DNA from: Zingiber officinale
Taxonomy: Eukaryota > Streptophyta > Magnoliopsida > Zingiberales > Zingiberaceae
Direction: 5' to 3'
Assembly: GCF_018446385.1 (NCBI RefSeq)
Contig: NC_056005.1
Span: 67,988,239-68,052,238, forward strand
Length of the DNA: 64,000 bases
The position numbers and the translations under genes are program-made. Shown one piece after another: positions 1 through 9,708 of the stretch. The notes under the pieces were generated by a model that did no database searches, was not told where the DNA came from, and saw only the letters and a program-made list of their open reading frames with translations. Every line of letters starts with the position of its first letter. The first letter of the stretch is position 1.

Positions 1-289
1 GTTTTGGATGATGCACATATTAAAAGACTTTAACTTAGAATATAAAAATGTAAAAATCCATATTGATAACATCAGTTCAATTAACTTAACTAAAAATCTA
101 GTGCATCATTCAAGAATCGAACATATTGAAATTAAACATCACTTTATTAGAGATCGCGTCGCCAAATGAGACATTGAACACAACTATGTTGAGTCCAAGT
201 TAAATTTGGTTGACATTTTCACTAAAACACTACCAGAATCTGAATTCAGTAATCTACGAAGACAACTGGGAATGTGCACGATAGACTAG
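1..289 (+). pseudogene. SIRE-type copia RNase H, C-terminal end
   Basis: The reading frame carries the end of a Ty1/copia RNase H domain, including HIDNISSINLTKN, HSRIEHIEIKHHF and DIFTKTLPE, and ends in GMCTID followed by TAG at 287. This tail is typical of the SIRE/Maximus lineage, where the polyprotein ends before a long spacer or env-like region. An in-frame TGA at 168-170 breaks the frame, so it is dead. The upstream part of pol lies outside the window but is visible in the second copy at 48296. It belongs with the 3' LTR at 2921-4112. Confidence 0.9.
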
Positions 290-1302
290 GACTTTTATTA
301 TCAAACAAATTTTCAAATGATTTACACATTCTAGAAAAATTATTTACTTATATTTTCTAAAAATTTCCATATTTCTAGTGTTGCAAAATTATTTTGGCCT
401 TAGTCTAGGATCAAACTCATAGAAAGCATGAACCTATAGATCTGGGGAACAAACATCTCACAAACACACTAGGTCCACCTTGATTGTGTATTAAAAACTT
501 AGAACAACGAGAGATGCGTAGGCCTTTTGCCTAGACTTCATATGCTTATATCAGTACATCAAAATAAGTTTAGGCGATAAATACAATAGTGCATTGTTCA
601 AGTTAAGTAATCCTTTTTTAGTAATTTCTAACTAGACACTAATACTTAACTTGACTAACCAGGTTAACACTACTATCCTTTGATAGTTAGTTAGTAACAA
701 AAGGCTAGATATTTAAGGTCACATTTTAGATGAATATTTTTTAAAAAATATTAGGTTCGGGGGAGGATATTTGAAAACTGTTTTTAAAATTATCATATTT
801 TCAAAAAATATTTTGAGCTATTTTTTTTAGAATGATATTTAAAAACTTACTTAAATATCTGTTTAATGTCTTTTATTAAAAATTTTCAAAGTATATGGTT
901 AAAAAATTATCTTGAAAAATATTTTAAAATACTTGCATCATCATAAAAGTTTTGCTTTCAAAATCCTATTTCAATTTTTTTTAAAAAAATTGCCTTAAAA
1001 ACTTCTTTAATGTTTCCTTGAAAATGTTTTTTATAAATATTTTTAAAATGTCTTTAAAAAATATTTGCAAAATTTTGAAACCCCTTTCGAATCTTTCTGG
1101 TAATTTCTTTCACAATATGTTTTCAAAGTCATCATATAAATCTTTTGGATATCATTGTATAAATTGTTTTACCATATTATTTGAAAAAGCCTTAGAAACT
1201 TTTCTTAAAAAAATTTATTCCTCCATCAAATAAACCTGAGTTTTTACCTTTGTCAAGTTTTTATTTGAAAACATTACTTGTAATTTTTTTAAAAAAAGAT
1301 AG
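290..1302 (+). other. AT-rich spacer of the SIRE-type element
   Basis: About 1 kb lies between the pol stop and the nested LTR. It is AT-rich with many TTTTAAAA and TTTGAAAA runs, as expected of the spacer or env-like region downstream of SIRE pol. A 71-codon frame at 1018-1233 is low-complexity K/F/N-rich sequence and I do not treat it as a gene. The spacer continues at 2441-2920 after the nested solo LTR. Confidence 0.7.
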
Positions 1303-1404
1303 TGTTGGTGCGGTTAGTATTAACGGTCTAACTCAGGTTTTGATGAATGACAAATCAGGTCAAGTTAAGTTTGTCGTGATCTAACACTCTGACCCAGTGT
1401 GTAG

Positions 1405-1652
1405 GCGAAGTCCAGACAGGCCGACGGGCTGACCGGATGTCTGGCACGAAGTCCAAGCGGATCGACGGGCTGACCGGACGCTTGGCGAGAAGTCCAGCTA
1501 GGTCGACGGGCTGACCGGATAGCTGGCTAGAAGTCCAAGCGGGTCGACGAGCTGACCGGACGCTTGGCGAGAAGTCCAGCTAGGTCGACGGGCTGACCGG
1601 ATAGCTGGCGAGAAGTCCAGACAGGTCGAAGGGCTGACTAGACGTTTGGCAG
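1405..1652 (+). repeat. Six-unit hairpin minisatellite in LTR A
   Basis: Six units of about 41 bp each begin GAAGTCCA. Each is an inverted repeat with 7-bp arms: CCAGACA/TGTCTGG (1412-1444), CCAAGCG/CGCTTGG (1453-1485), CCAGCTA/TAGCTGG (1494-1526), CCAAGCG/CGCTTGG (1535-1567), CCAGCTA/TAGCTGG (1576-1608), and a decayed unit at 1617-1649. Most have an inner GGTC/GACC stem. Arm sequences change between units while pairing is kept. Confidence 0.9.
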
Positions 1653-1893
1653 GTGAGTAAAGGTAAGTCACTGGAAGGGAGTGACTGTGAGGACGCGTTC
1701 CCGGGAAGGGAACATTAGGCGTCGATCCGGCTTAGATCTATTTTGGATATCTAAGTCGAGATCGTGACTAGATTCCGGTCTCGAAAAGACGGAATCTAAG
1801 TCATACTCTTTTTGTTTAACTATAAACTGAACTAACACTCTGTTTTGCAGGTTATAATTTATATATTTACCTCGGATTAATCTTGTTTTGCAG
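1653..1893 (+). other. Intron-like segment inside LTR A
   Basis: Right after the hairpin array come GGCAG/GTGAGT (donor at 1653) and AAAG/GTAAGT (donor at 1663). Two acceptor-like sites follow, TTTTGCAG/G ending at 1850 and at 1893. The first is preceded by CTAAC (1832-1836), a branchpoint-like motif, and the second by the related ATTAAT. The possible intron is about 200-240 bp. A GACG...GTTCCC...GGGAAC...CGTC inverted repeat lies inside at 1692-1723. Splicing is inferred from motifs only. Confidence 0.5.
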
Positions 1894-1914
1894 GAAAGGT
1901 GTTCCCTGGAAAAA

Positions 1915-2120
1915 GGTGGTCCGGGCGCCCGGAGGGGATCCGGGCGCTGGAGGTCCGGGCGCCCAGAAGGGATCCGGGCGCCCGGAAGGGATCTGGGCGC
2001 CCGGGAGGCAAGTTTCATCCTGTCACGTCGCCGCCACGTGGAGCTCACTGGTTGGACCTGCCACGTCCCACCAGGGCGCCCGGAGGGGATCCGGGGCACC
2101 CCAAGCTTCATATAAAAGGA
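1915..2120 (+). promoter_or_regulatory. LTR A promoter: GGCGCC palindromes and TATA box
   Basis: Five GGGCGCCC-type palindromes lie between about 1920 and 2090, each followed by GGAGGGGATCC-like sequence. TATAAAAGG follows at 2111. This is a U3 core promoter in the sense orientation of the element. A CACGTGG G-box-like motif is at about 2034. Confidence 0.7.
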
Positions 2121-2440
2121 GGGGCAGGGGTGGAGCTTCAACAACAACTCAGAATCTGCTTTCCTACGCTCCTGCAACGCTGCGAAGTTCCGACAATGCT
2201 GTTCTTTTAATTTCTTCTTCTGTCGGTATAGCTTTACTTTGTTTTTCATTAGCATTCCTGTATTAGTTTGTAATAGTTATCGAATTGCTAGTGAATTGCC
2301 CATCGACACAGGCTCCGAACCAAGTAAAATCGGTTCTGTGTTAGCATTGCTTAATTTTTCCGCTGTGTCTAACTCTCTTCGACGAATTTTTCGTAATCGA
2401 TATTCACCCCCCCCCTCTATCGAAACATCACGATCCAACA

Positions 2441-2920
2441 GATAACACTTTATATTTGAAGTAGTTGGTTTTCAAAAACTTATTTTTAAAATTATTTGAA
2501 ATACTTGATATAATTATTTGAAAACTTGCAAAATCCTTTTTGCTAAATCTTTATTTATATTATTTATACTTCATGCATTAGAAGGGGAGCCTTGGCACAA
2601 CGGTAAAGTTGTTGTCATGTGACCAAAAGGTTACGGGTTTGAATCCTGAAAACAGCCGCTTGCAAAAAGGAAGGTAAGGTTGTGTACAATGAATCCTTCC
2701 CCGGGATCCCGCATGACGAGAGCTTTGTGCACCGGACTGTCTTTTCTTTTTATACTTCAAGCATTACTTTTTTGATGTATGCCAAAAGGAGAGGATAATG
2801 GGTTAGGTTAAAAAAAAATTAAATCACGTTAACTCGCTTTACTCAATTTTTAATGCTTGCTTAATTATATTTTTTTTCTAACTTTAACTCAAGTTGTCAT
2901 TACATCAAAAAGGGAAAGAT
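2441..2920 (+). other. SIRE spacer continued, with SINE and polypurine tract
   Basis: The AT-rich spacer resumes after the solo LTR, is interrupted by the SINE at 2581-2750, and ends in the purine-rich AAAAAGGGAAAGAT immediately before TGTTGG of the 3' LTR. That is the expected polypurine tract position. Confidence 0.75.
2581..2750 (+). mobile_element. Au-type SINE (tRNA-derived)
   Basis: The left part reads GGGGAGCCTTGGCACAACGG with an A-box, and GGTTACGGGTTTGAATCC is a B-box. The body, with AACAGCC, CTTGCAAAAAGG, TTCCCCGG and GTGCACCGG, matches the plant Au SINE as I remember it, ending in a short T-rich tail. It is flanked by direct repeats TATACTTCATGCATTA (2565-2580) and TATACTTCAAGCATTA (2751-2766), a 16-bp target-site duplication with one mismatch. 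Compared with the Au consensus from memory, a short middle segment appears lost. Confidence 0.9.
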
Positions 2921-4112
2921 TGTTGGTGCAAGTTGCACTAATAATCTTGTTATGATGTATAACAAATAGGTCAAAGTTAGATGTGGTGTGTGTCTAACTT
3001 TCTATTAAGTGTGCAGAAGTTGACTGGTCTAAAGGACCTGACACCAAGCTGAAATCCAGCTAGGTCTGCAAGACCCGATAGCTGGTGCGAAGTCCAGATA
3101 GATCCGTAGGACCTGATATTTAGCGAGAAGTTTGGTTGGGTCCACAGGACCTAACAACCGGCTGAAGTCCAGTTGGATCCGCGGGACCTGACAACTGGCG
3201 GGAAGATCTGGTGGTCAAAGGTAAGTCAAACGACTAAAAGTGGTAAGTGAAGGTAAGCAATTGGAGGAGAAATTCAGTGAGGACGCATTCTTGGTTAAGG
3301 GAACTGTAGACGTCGGTCCAACTTAGGTCCATTTGAAAAATCTAAGTTGAGACCTTGACTAGATTCTGATCTTGGGGAGACAAAATCTAATTACTACTCT
3401 TATTTTATTAATATTGTGCTAACTCTATTTTGTAGGATAAACATATTTTCTGTTGCCTTAACTAACCCTTTTTTGCAGGGAAGAAACTATTGAAAAAAAG
3501 GGAGTTCGAACGCCTAGAAGGGATGCGGGTGCCCGGACTCCGAGCGCTCGGACTAGCTCACTCGGGCAGGTGACGTAGGCACTCGAGATCACCTGAAGTT
3601 TGTCCAAGTGCCCAGACCAGAAAACTTATCCAAGAGTTAAGTTGGAGCGCATCGACTGGTCGAGCCACGTCAGCATGTTCCAAGCACCCGGAATAGGCTT
3701 ATATAAGGGGAGCAGCTGCTTAATAGCAACATCTTCTACGACTTTCATTCCTGCGTGTTGTTCCGGAAAAGCTCCTACGATGCTGTAAAGCTTCTCCGAC
3801 AACCGGCAATCAAGATCTTCTTATTTTCTCTATTGTTAATAACATTATTTTTAATTCTTGTACTTAACTTTTGATACATTTGAACTATTAGTGGATTGTC
3901 CAACGAAAGTACTCGACGAGTGTGCACCTTGGAGTAGGAGTCGTCGAAGGCTCGAATCAAATAAAAACTACTTGTGTTAGTGTGTGATTATCTTTTTCCC
4001 TCTAATTTCTTTCTTTTATTATTCCACTGCATAATTCGCTCTCAGTTTTCAAAAATTGCTATTCTCCCCCTCCCCCCCCAACCTCCTCCTCTAGCATATT
4101 TACAGTCCTACA
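2921..4112 (+). mobile_element. 3' LTR of the SIRE-type element (LTR B)
   Basis: It starts TGTTGGTGCAAG directly after a polypurine tract and ends near TCCTACA, about 1.19 kb. It is a different LTR family from LTR A but has the same order of parts: hairpins at 3056-3198 (CCAGCTA/TAGCTGG, CCAGTTG/CAACTGG), donor-like AAAG/GTAAGT at 3221, and CTAAC plus acceptor-like TTTTGTAG (3428-3435) and TTTTTGCAG (3471-3479). A TATA box TATATAAG (3710) and a C-run (about 4065) follow. It belongs to the pol fragment at 1-289. The exact 3' edge is uncertain by some tens of bases. Confidence 0.75.
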
Positions 4113-4437
4113 AGAATAAAAAATGAGAACATTAGAGAGAAAGTCAGAGTTGCATCTATTGAGGAAAAACTCTGAGAGTCTCGTTTAAGATGGTACGAAT
4201 ATGTACTTAGACTACCAATAAATGCTCCAGTTAGGGGATGTAAAACTATAATAAATACGCATATCAAATGAGGAAGAGAAAAATCAAAAAAAGACTTAGT
4301 TAGCAATAATAAAATAATATAAAATTTATTTAAGTATAGTTGAAAATATAGTAGGAGATAGAGTTTAATGACCTAAAAAGATCTATATAATCGACCCCAC
4401 AGGATAAGATTTAATTATTGTTGTGTTGTTGTATCAA
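4113..4437 (+). pseudogene. RTE-like LINE 3' end
   Basis: The frame from about 4141 reads VRVASIEEKL, stop, ESRLRWYEYVLRLPINAPVR, which resembles the conserved C-terminal tail of plant LINE polyproteins where LRWFGHV and PVR motifs occur. Stops interrupt it. The 3' end shows TTGTTGTGTTGTTGT, a TTG-type tail common to RTE-clade LINEs. Only the last 300 bases or so remain, consistent with 5' truncation. It directly abuts the 3' LTR. Confidence 0.65.
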
Positions 4438-5871
4438 TTTATATTTAGTCTGTTTTTGTTGACCTCCAATTTTGTATTTTGAATCCTTGTTTGGTTTTTA
4501 GGAGTGTACACAGTTGCCCAAAGATCCTTGACACGATAGAAATTGGGTTTTGATTTACCTAGTTTACTTTTAATTTTGCTCGTTTTAATATTTAATTATT
4601 GTGTATTCAATTAGTACTCTCTTTAACAAAAGGAGTTAAAAGGAATCAGTACATATTTTTGCTGAATAATTCTTGTTTATCTCGAGAGACTTATTGTTGT
4701 TATAGTTCTTGGTTATCTTTACTATATTGTCACTTAGTTGGGTTCCTCTTGGTATGTGGAATCACACCCCGACCCATGACAAGGCAATTTGAAAATATAG
4801 TTGCTAATCTTTATTAATTTTAGTTTGCACAAAATTATTGCAAAATGTGCATTATGGGTTTCTTATGACCCAGTCTATCAAGGGTTGGAGTTGATCATCA
4901 AGGTGGAGAGCTTGGACAATGTGCAACTTCCAATAGGCTTCTAGAATGCACAAAGGCACCAATGTATCAGTCAGTACATACAGAAAAGCAAAGAAGTGTA
5001 ATTGGGCCATGGGTGTAAAATGTCTACCATTCGAGAAGTTTTTCAATTTGAAATCAAATTTCCTATAGGGTTAAAATTATGAGGCCAATAGCATTGGATG
5101 TTGGTCAAAATGAGCAATAGCTCAACATTGTTGAGTACATGATGGGTACATAAAAGAAAGTTTGTTATCCTTCATATTCTATCTATTCAAAGGTGTTAAA
5201 ATGAAATTAAGGTTTTCATTTTCAAATCCAACATTATTCAGATCCGAAACCTTAATCACTACATGCCATTATATAAAGGTTATTCCACACAAACAGTTAG
5301 CATAGTCGCATCATAGCTTATCCTCGTATCTTTGTTCATGGAGTTTGCAGCCTTTTTTCTAATTCATGATAGGCAATTGGTTTCATGGGCAGGCTTGGCT
5401 CCTAGTGTATATGTAGAATTGTTGCTTACCTCTCTCACTCTTCATGTCAACATTGCAAGTCATAATTGTTTAGACCCAACGCACCTCAAACAGTTAAAAT
5501 ATATTCCTTCACCATGCTACCACAGGGTATCTTCCTCATGTCTAAATCCACCATCTCTATTTAACCCTCTTAAATCTCTGGATATGCATTCTAGCAAAAA
5601 CAATAGCCTGACAGGAACTTGACAGTGGATTTTATGTAGTCAGTCACCTATAGTGAGGTACTGGATGCTGTCATAGACAAGAATAAGGCCTGTTATTAGA
5701 GCAGGAACCATAACAATCAGGGGAGTTCGTTAGATATCATCTCAATTTTTAGTATCAATAGGTAAAAGACTATGCAATAAAGTTATCCCTGACTCAATAA
5801 TACAAAATAAAGGTAATAAAAAACATAGAAGTAATATGCATCAAAACAATTTAGGGTGCCAAGATCAGAAG
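4438..5871. other. Unassigned intergenic sequence
   Basis: AT-rich single-copy-looking sequence (apart from the second window copy). I find no conserved protein motif on either strand. Short frames such as 5332-5622 and 4852-5046 show no family features. Confidence 0.5.
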
Positions 5872-6752
5872 TTACTCTGGTGCATGATAGCGAAAAGTTC
5901 CAAGGACCCGGGTTGAATGAAGACGAGCAGCCATATCTGGTGCCTGATTTAAGAGATGCTTTGTAGTTCTCAAACAAAACGACATTGCATGATCTAATGT
6001 CGCAGCATGAATTATTGAAGGCTTAACCTTCTCATGAAGATACTCCAGGCCCTTTGCAGCATCAACAGCAATCCTTACTCACTGCATCCAGTCGAGCGGA
6101 GGACCAGCTTGTGCCTCTTGGACTCCTTTTCTTCCTATACTTTGAAAAAGATCAGACATTTGTTGATAAAAAGCATGATAGTAAACCATCAGATACACAA
6201 GTGATAACGCATGTTTCAATGAATGATGAATTACCAGGAAGAATGTCATGTAAAGAACCCATTGTTGCAAACTCAAAACCCAACAATCGAATATTTCCTT
6301 CAACACAATATCCTAACATCTGCAGAAGATTTTCATGCTTCAGCCTTGACACAAGGGCTACCTAATGTTTGAACAAGGTGCAGTCACTAAAGAGGATAAT
6401 ATAAATTGGTGATTTATTTGTTTTCCTTCAAAGAAAGTATACATAAATGAAACATAGAGAATGAACTATTAACAGTACTTTTATACTAGAAATAAAACCT
6501 GAGTCAGAAATTCAGTATCAGTATCTTGCTCGGATGTTGAATCAAGCTTTTTCAAGACCAATTGCTTTCCATTGTCTAACTCTGCAAGATACACTCTTCC
6601 ATATGATCCCTCACCAACTAAAGATTTTGGTCCAAAATTATCAGTTTTTTCTGTTAGTTCAAGTAATAATAGTGCAAGCACTTCTATAGGTGGTGGGGCC
6701 ATTAGTGATTCAATTTTTGGAGCAGCAGAGTACTTAGAGAGTATTGGAGTTC
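5872..6752 (-). pseudogene. PTI1-like serine/threonine kinase pseudogene fragment
   Basis: Minus-strand exons of a PTI1-type receptor-like cytoplasmic kinase are recognisable. Exon 6499-6752 has LTEKTDNFG, the glycine loop GEGSYGRV and LVLKKLD with the ATP-binding lysine, ending EFLTQ at a GT donor. Exon 6235-6361 has [19 protein letters not shown] and [10 protein letters not shown]. After a short intron comes GRKGVQEA...LDWMQ (from 6134), then a TGA, then [18 protein letters not shown], then [19 protein letters not shown] and YHAPE with a stop at 5872. The catalytic-loop region is frameshifted, and the segment that should carry the DFG-equivalent motif is deleted. Sequence after HAPE (the C-lobe) is missing. 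Introns are retained, so it came from a genomic copy rather than a processed transcript. It cannot encode an active kinase. Confidence 0.88.
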
Positions 6753-8310
6753 CTGGACAAAAGGAAAGAATCATAACATGAGAAAATCATGCAGAATAAG
6801 ATTTATATATTTGAAACCAAGAAATAATATCCCAGACTATATTGCGGTACACCAAATATGTTTTCCAGTATTCTACAAGGAGAAATTTGACTAAATGAAT
6901 ATAACATATTCAATGAGACATGTTCTCTGAGTGTTGCGCTAGTTGAGTATGCATTGGTAGACTAGTTTATGAGTTATTCTTGAAGTACCAACAAATACGA
7001 ACTCAAGTGTGATCATCTGACATAAGTATGAATCTAAATGTCGGACATGATTTTTTTTCGAACTGGGAGACAGAGATTCAATACTAAACAAACAAGGTCC
7101 AAGATTCTGAGGACAAGACAATATATTCAGTTATTGATTGAGTCACAAGAGAGGTGAGCACTTCTTCCTATTCAGCCTGACATTGCTTCTTCCTCTTCAA
7201 GATGCAGTTGTACCACTTCTTCCTCATCACGACACAACAGCAGTGTTGTTGGTTATGTGAGGTCTCCCTTTATCCTTCAGAACGTGATGTACAATCCCTG
7301 TCTTCCTCTTTGACACAACACCTCAGTTTTACTGAACCTTGGCTCCTCTTATTCGTTCTTCTTCAGCTCTACCAAACATGAATCTTAAGACCTGACAATA
7401 GAGGTGAATCTCCTCCTTTGCTTCTTCCTCTTTTCTTCCTCCTTTATTTCTTTTTTTCTTGCCTTTTGTCTTCTCTACTTCTTCCCTTAATATAGCATAG
7501 GTCATTTAGTCATCTCAAGCAAACAAGTGGGCACTTTACCCTCCACAATAGCAGAGTGTCTGTGGCATGCCTCAGTAATCCTTGGAAATAAATGGATAGA
7601 TGTGAGGGATAGTGCGAAAAGTAAACTCAAAGAAATTCATAACAAAAGGAATTAGAAACTCATTTTGATGAACCCAAATCAGAATAATTACAAGTTGTGA
7701 CTACACCACAACCTGAGACGCAGGAACAACATTTTTCAGGTAGGACTGGTAGGAGCCTAAGGGATGTAGTTTTCTCATCTTCCCACACTTGGATGTGCTC
7801 TTAGGCAAGGACGATGAAATTACAATGTACAAGGAAGCGACGTGGGAGATAAACTCTAAGAAATGACTTGTGGTCATGAAACTCATAATGGACTTCATGT
7901 ACACTAACTAGGCATTGACCTTAATTACTTCACCTAAAGGTGTAAGCATACACGCTCAATGCTGTGAAGGCTGTGGAGATTGAAGAAGCTTACATGAGGC
8001 AACCGAAGGACCATAGGATGAGAAGCACTGAAGTGGTATTGGAGTAGCCTATGGAGCATAACTTAGCATGGCCAAGTTGACAGCTCGATGGCTTAAAGTC
8101 CAATGAAGAAATCCAATCGATTGATCAATGACAGATCAACTGAACAACAAGTAAAGATTAAAGGGTTTTATAAAGAGGAGCAAGGTGGACATTTAAAAAT
8201 TGGCAAAATAAAGATTGTTTAGATCTTATTGAGCCTCTCTATTGTAAACTGTTAAGTCTTCCTCTCTTAAGCTTCTTATAGTTTATGTTGTGTGTCTCTC
8301 CACCACTTGA
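6753..8310. other. Unassigned sequence with pyrimidine-rich tract
   Basis: No coding domain recognised. 7160-7480 is rich in CTTCTTCCTC repeats. Part of the upstream side of the kinase pseudogene may lie here but has no protein similarity I can see. Confidence 0.4.
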
Positions 8311-8640
8311 GGTTATCTGTGTTGGAATGAATGACACAACTGGAGGGGAGGAGTGTGAATAGGTGCTCTCACTTTTTCGTTGTTTGTGGGAATGAATGTT
8401 TGTGCTCTCAACATTCTTTTTAAATCCTCCATACACCCTTTTTTATAGGTCTTTTGTTCATCTTGGAATCTGTTAATCAGTCAACCGTTTGTTGTCTTCC
8501 AATCATCTACCCCAAGGAGCGACAAAGAATTTGAATGTGACTATAGTTTTCTCCACACCCCAGGTCTGCAAATTTCTATTTTGACATTAGTTGATTGGTC
8601 AATAGAAACTTCGTCATCAGTTTAATGTTATATTATGAAA
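8311..8640 (-). mobile_element. Possible minus-strand LTR end
   Basis: Read on the minus strand there is a TATA-like TATAAAAAAGGG near 8445, followed by a leader and CTATTCACACTCCTCCCCTC, ending CATTCCAACA at 8311. This resembles the ends of the SIRE-type LTRs here (TATTCACCCCCCCTCTA...CCAACA). The other LTR edge was not found, so this is tentative. Confidence 0.35.
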
Positions 8641-8811
8641 ATTATAGTTTAAAATCTCAAGCCGTATCAGAGTTTAGATTTATAATTAGAATGATACGAT
8701 TTCAGTACCGTATCGTGTCGTGCTAGTAAGGTTTCTATATTTTGTAAATATAAAATATATTAATTAAGAATATAATATATAACATCAATATTTATATATA
8801 TATAATTTTTA

Positions 8812-9190
8812 AAAAAGAAAAAAATATAGAGATAAATAAATAAATTATTATATATTTTTAGAATTAAAATAAATAAAATATATAGTTAATTAGATAATTC
8901 TATTAGGGTTTAATTAATCCTTTTTAGATTATTCCCATTATACTTAAAAGTTGATCAACTTAAATTTTAATTAAAATCCCATAGTATGCTCACGTGACCC
9001 CTCGTCAGTATTTTTTAAAATATAATAACTAAAAATAAGATATTTATAAAAAATTATTTTAAAAAAAAAACAAAAAATATAGAGATAAATAAATAAATAA
9101 ATAATTTACTATATATTTTTAAAATTAAAATAAATAAAATATATAATTAATTAGATAACTTTATTAGGATTAATTAAACCTCTTTAGATA
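8812..9190 (+). repeat. AT-rich block present twice
   Basis: A block of about 120 bp containing ATATAGAGATAAATAAATAA, TAAAATAAATAAAATATAT and TTAATTAGATAA occurs at about 8812-8930 and again at about 9057-9190, roughly 250 bp apart, with moderate divergence. The rest of 8641-9700 is AT-rich, with a GC-richer island at 9245-9430 and a CT microsatellite near 9628-9650. Confidence 0.7.
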
Positions 9191-9708
9191 ATCTTAATCA
9201 TGGCTAGGAGTTGATTGAGATAATTAACCTAAATAAATAAAAAAATCCGTTTACTCTTGCGCAACCCATTGCTCGTGCCGCAGGGGTCATGCGAGCCTTC
9301 TGAGGCAACCGCAAGGGTCGCGCGACGCCTTAGAGGCTACAACTAGGGTCGCTCGATGCCTTTACAACTACCGCAGAGCCTGGTGCTAGGGTAATGAGCG
9401 AAACGAAATGTTTCACCTGTTTCGCCCGGCTCGGCATGTATTTTAAACATTAAAAAAATAGCTAAAATAGTCTAGTTTTAAATTATCTAATCTATATTTA
9501 ATTAACCTAGATTCCTCATCTTTAGGTAAGTTAATTATTTCTAGACTCTAAATAGATAGATATTTCAAACTTACTAGAAGCTATGTGACACCATCCTTCT
9601 GCTAATAAAATTCTCTTACATTACCTAAACACCCTCTCTCTCTCTCCCTCTATGCAAACCGCATACTATCAACAATGTTTAGCACCTAACATAGGTCCAA
9701 GAGGAAGT

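Larger units (their letters stand above)
1303..2440 (+). mobile_element. Solo LTR of a SIRE-type element (LTR A)
   Basis: It starts TGTTGGTGCGG and ends ATCCAACA, giving matching TGTTGG/CCAACA termini over 1138 bp. Flanks are GATAG (1298-1302) and GATAA (2441-2445), an imperfect 5-bp target-site duplication. No internal element sequence follows, so this is a solo LTR left by LTR-LTR recombination inside the spacer of an older SIRE-type element. In order it holds a hairpin array, donor-like and acceptor-like splice motifs, GGCGCC palindromes, a TATA box at 2111 and a C-run near the 3' end. The same family is seen at 26572-27683. Confidence 0.88.

Noticed and set aside
1018..1233. 71-codon AT-rich ORF (also 49729-49944)
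   Set aside because: Low-complexity Lys/Phe/Asn sequence in a retrotransposon spacer with no family motif.
1668..2266. Overlapping ORFs of 75-195 codons on both strands (also 50379-50977)
   Set aside because: They lie wholly inside LTR A, arise from GC-rich palindromic repeats, and read Gly/Arg/Pro-rich nonsense in several frames.
4852..5622. Short ORFs 4852-5046 (minus) and 5332-5622 (plus)
   Set aside because: No recognisable domain, and no support beyond an open frame of fewer than 100 codons.
7140..7540. Pyrimidine tract as a regulatory element
   Set aside because: Simple CTTCTTCC repeats with no adjoining gene; nothing supports function.
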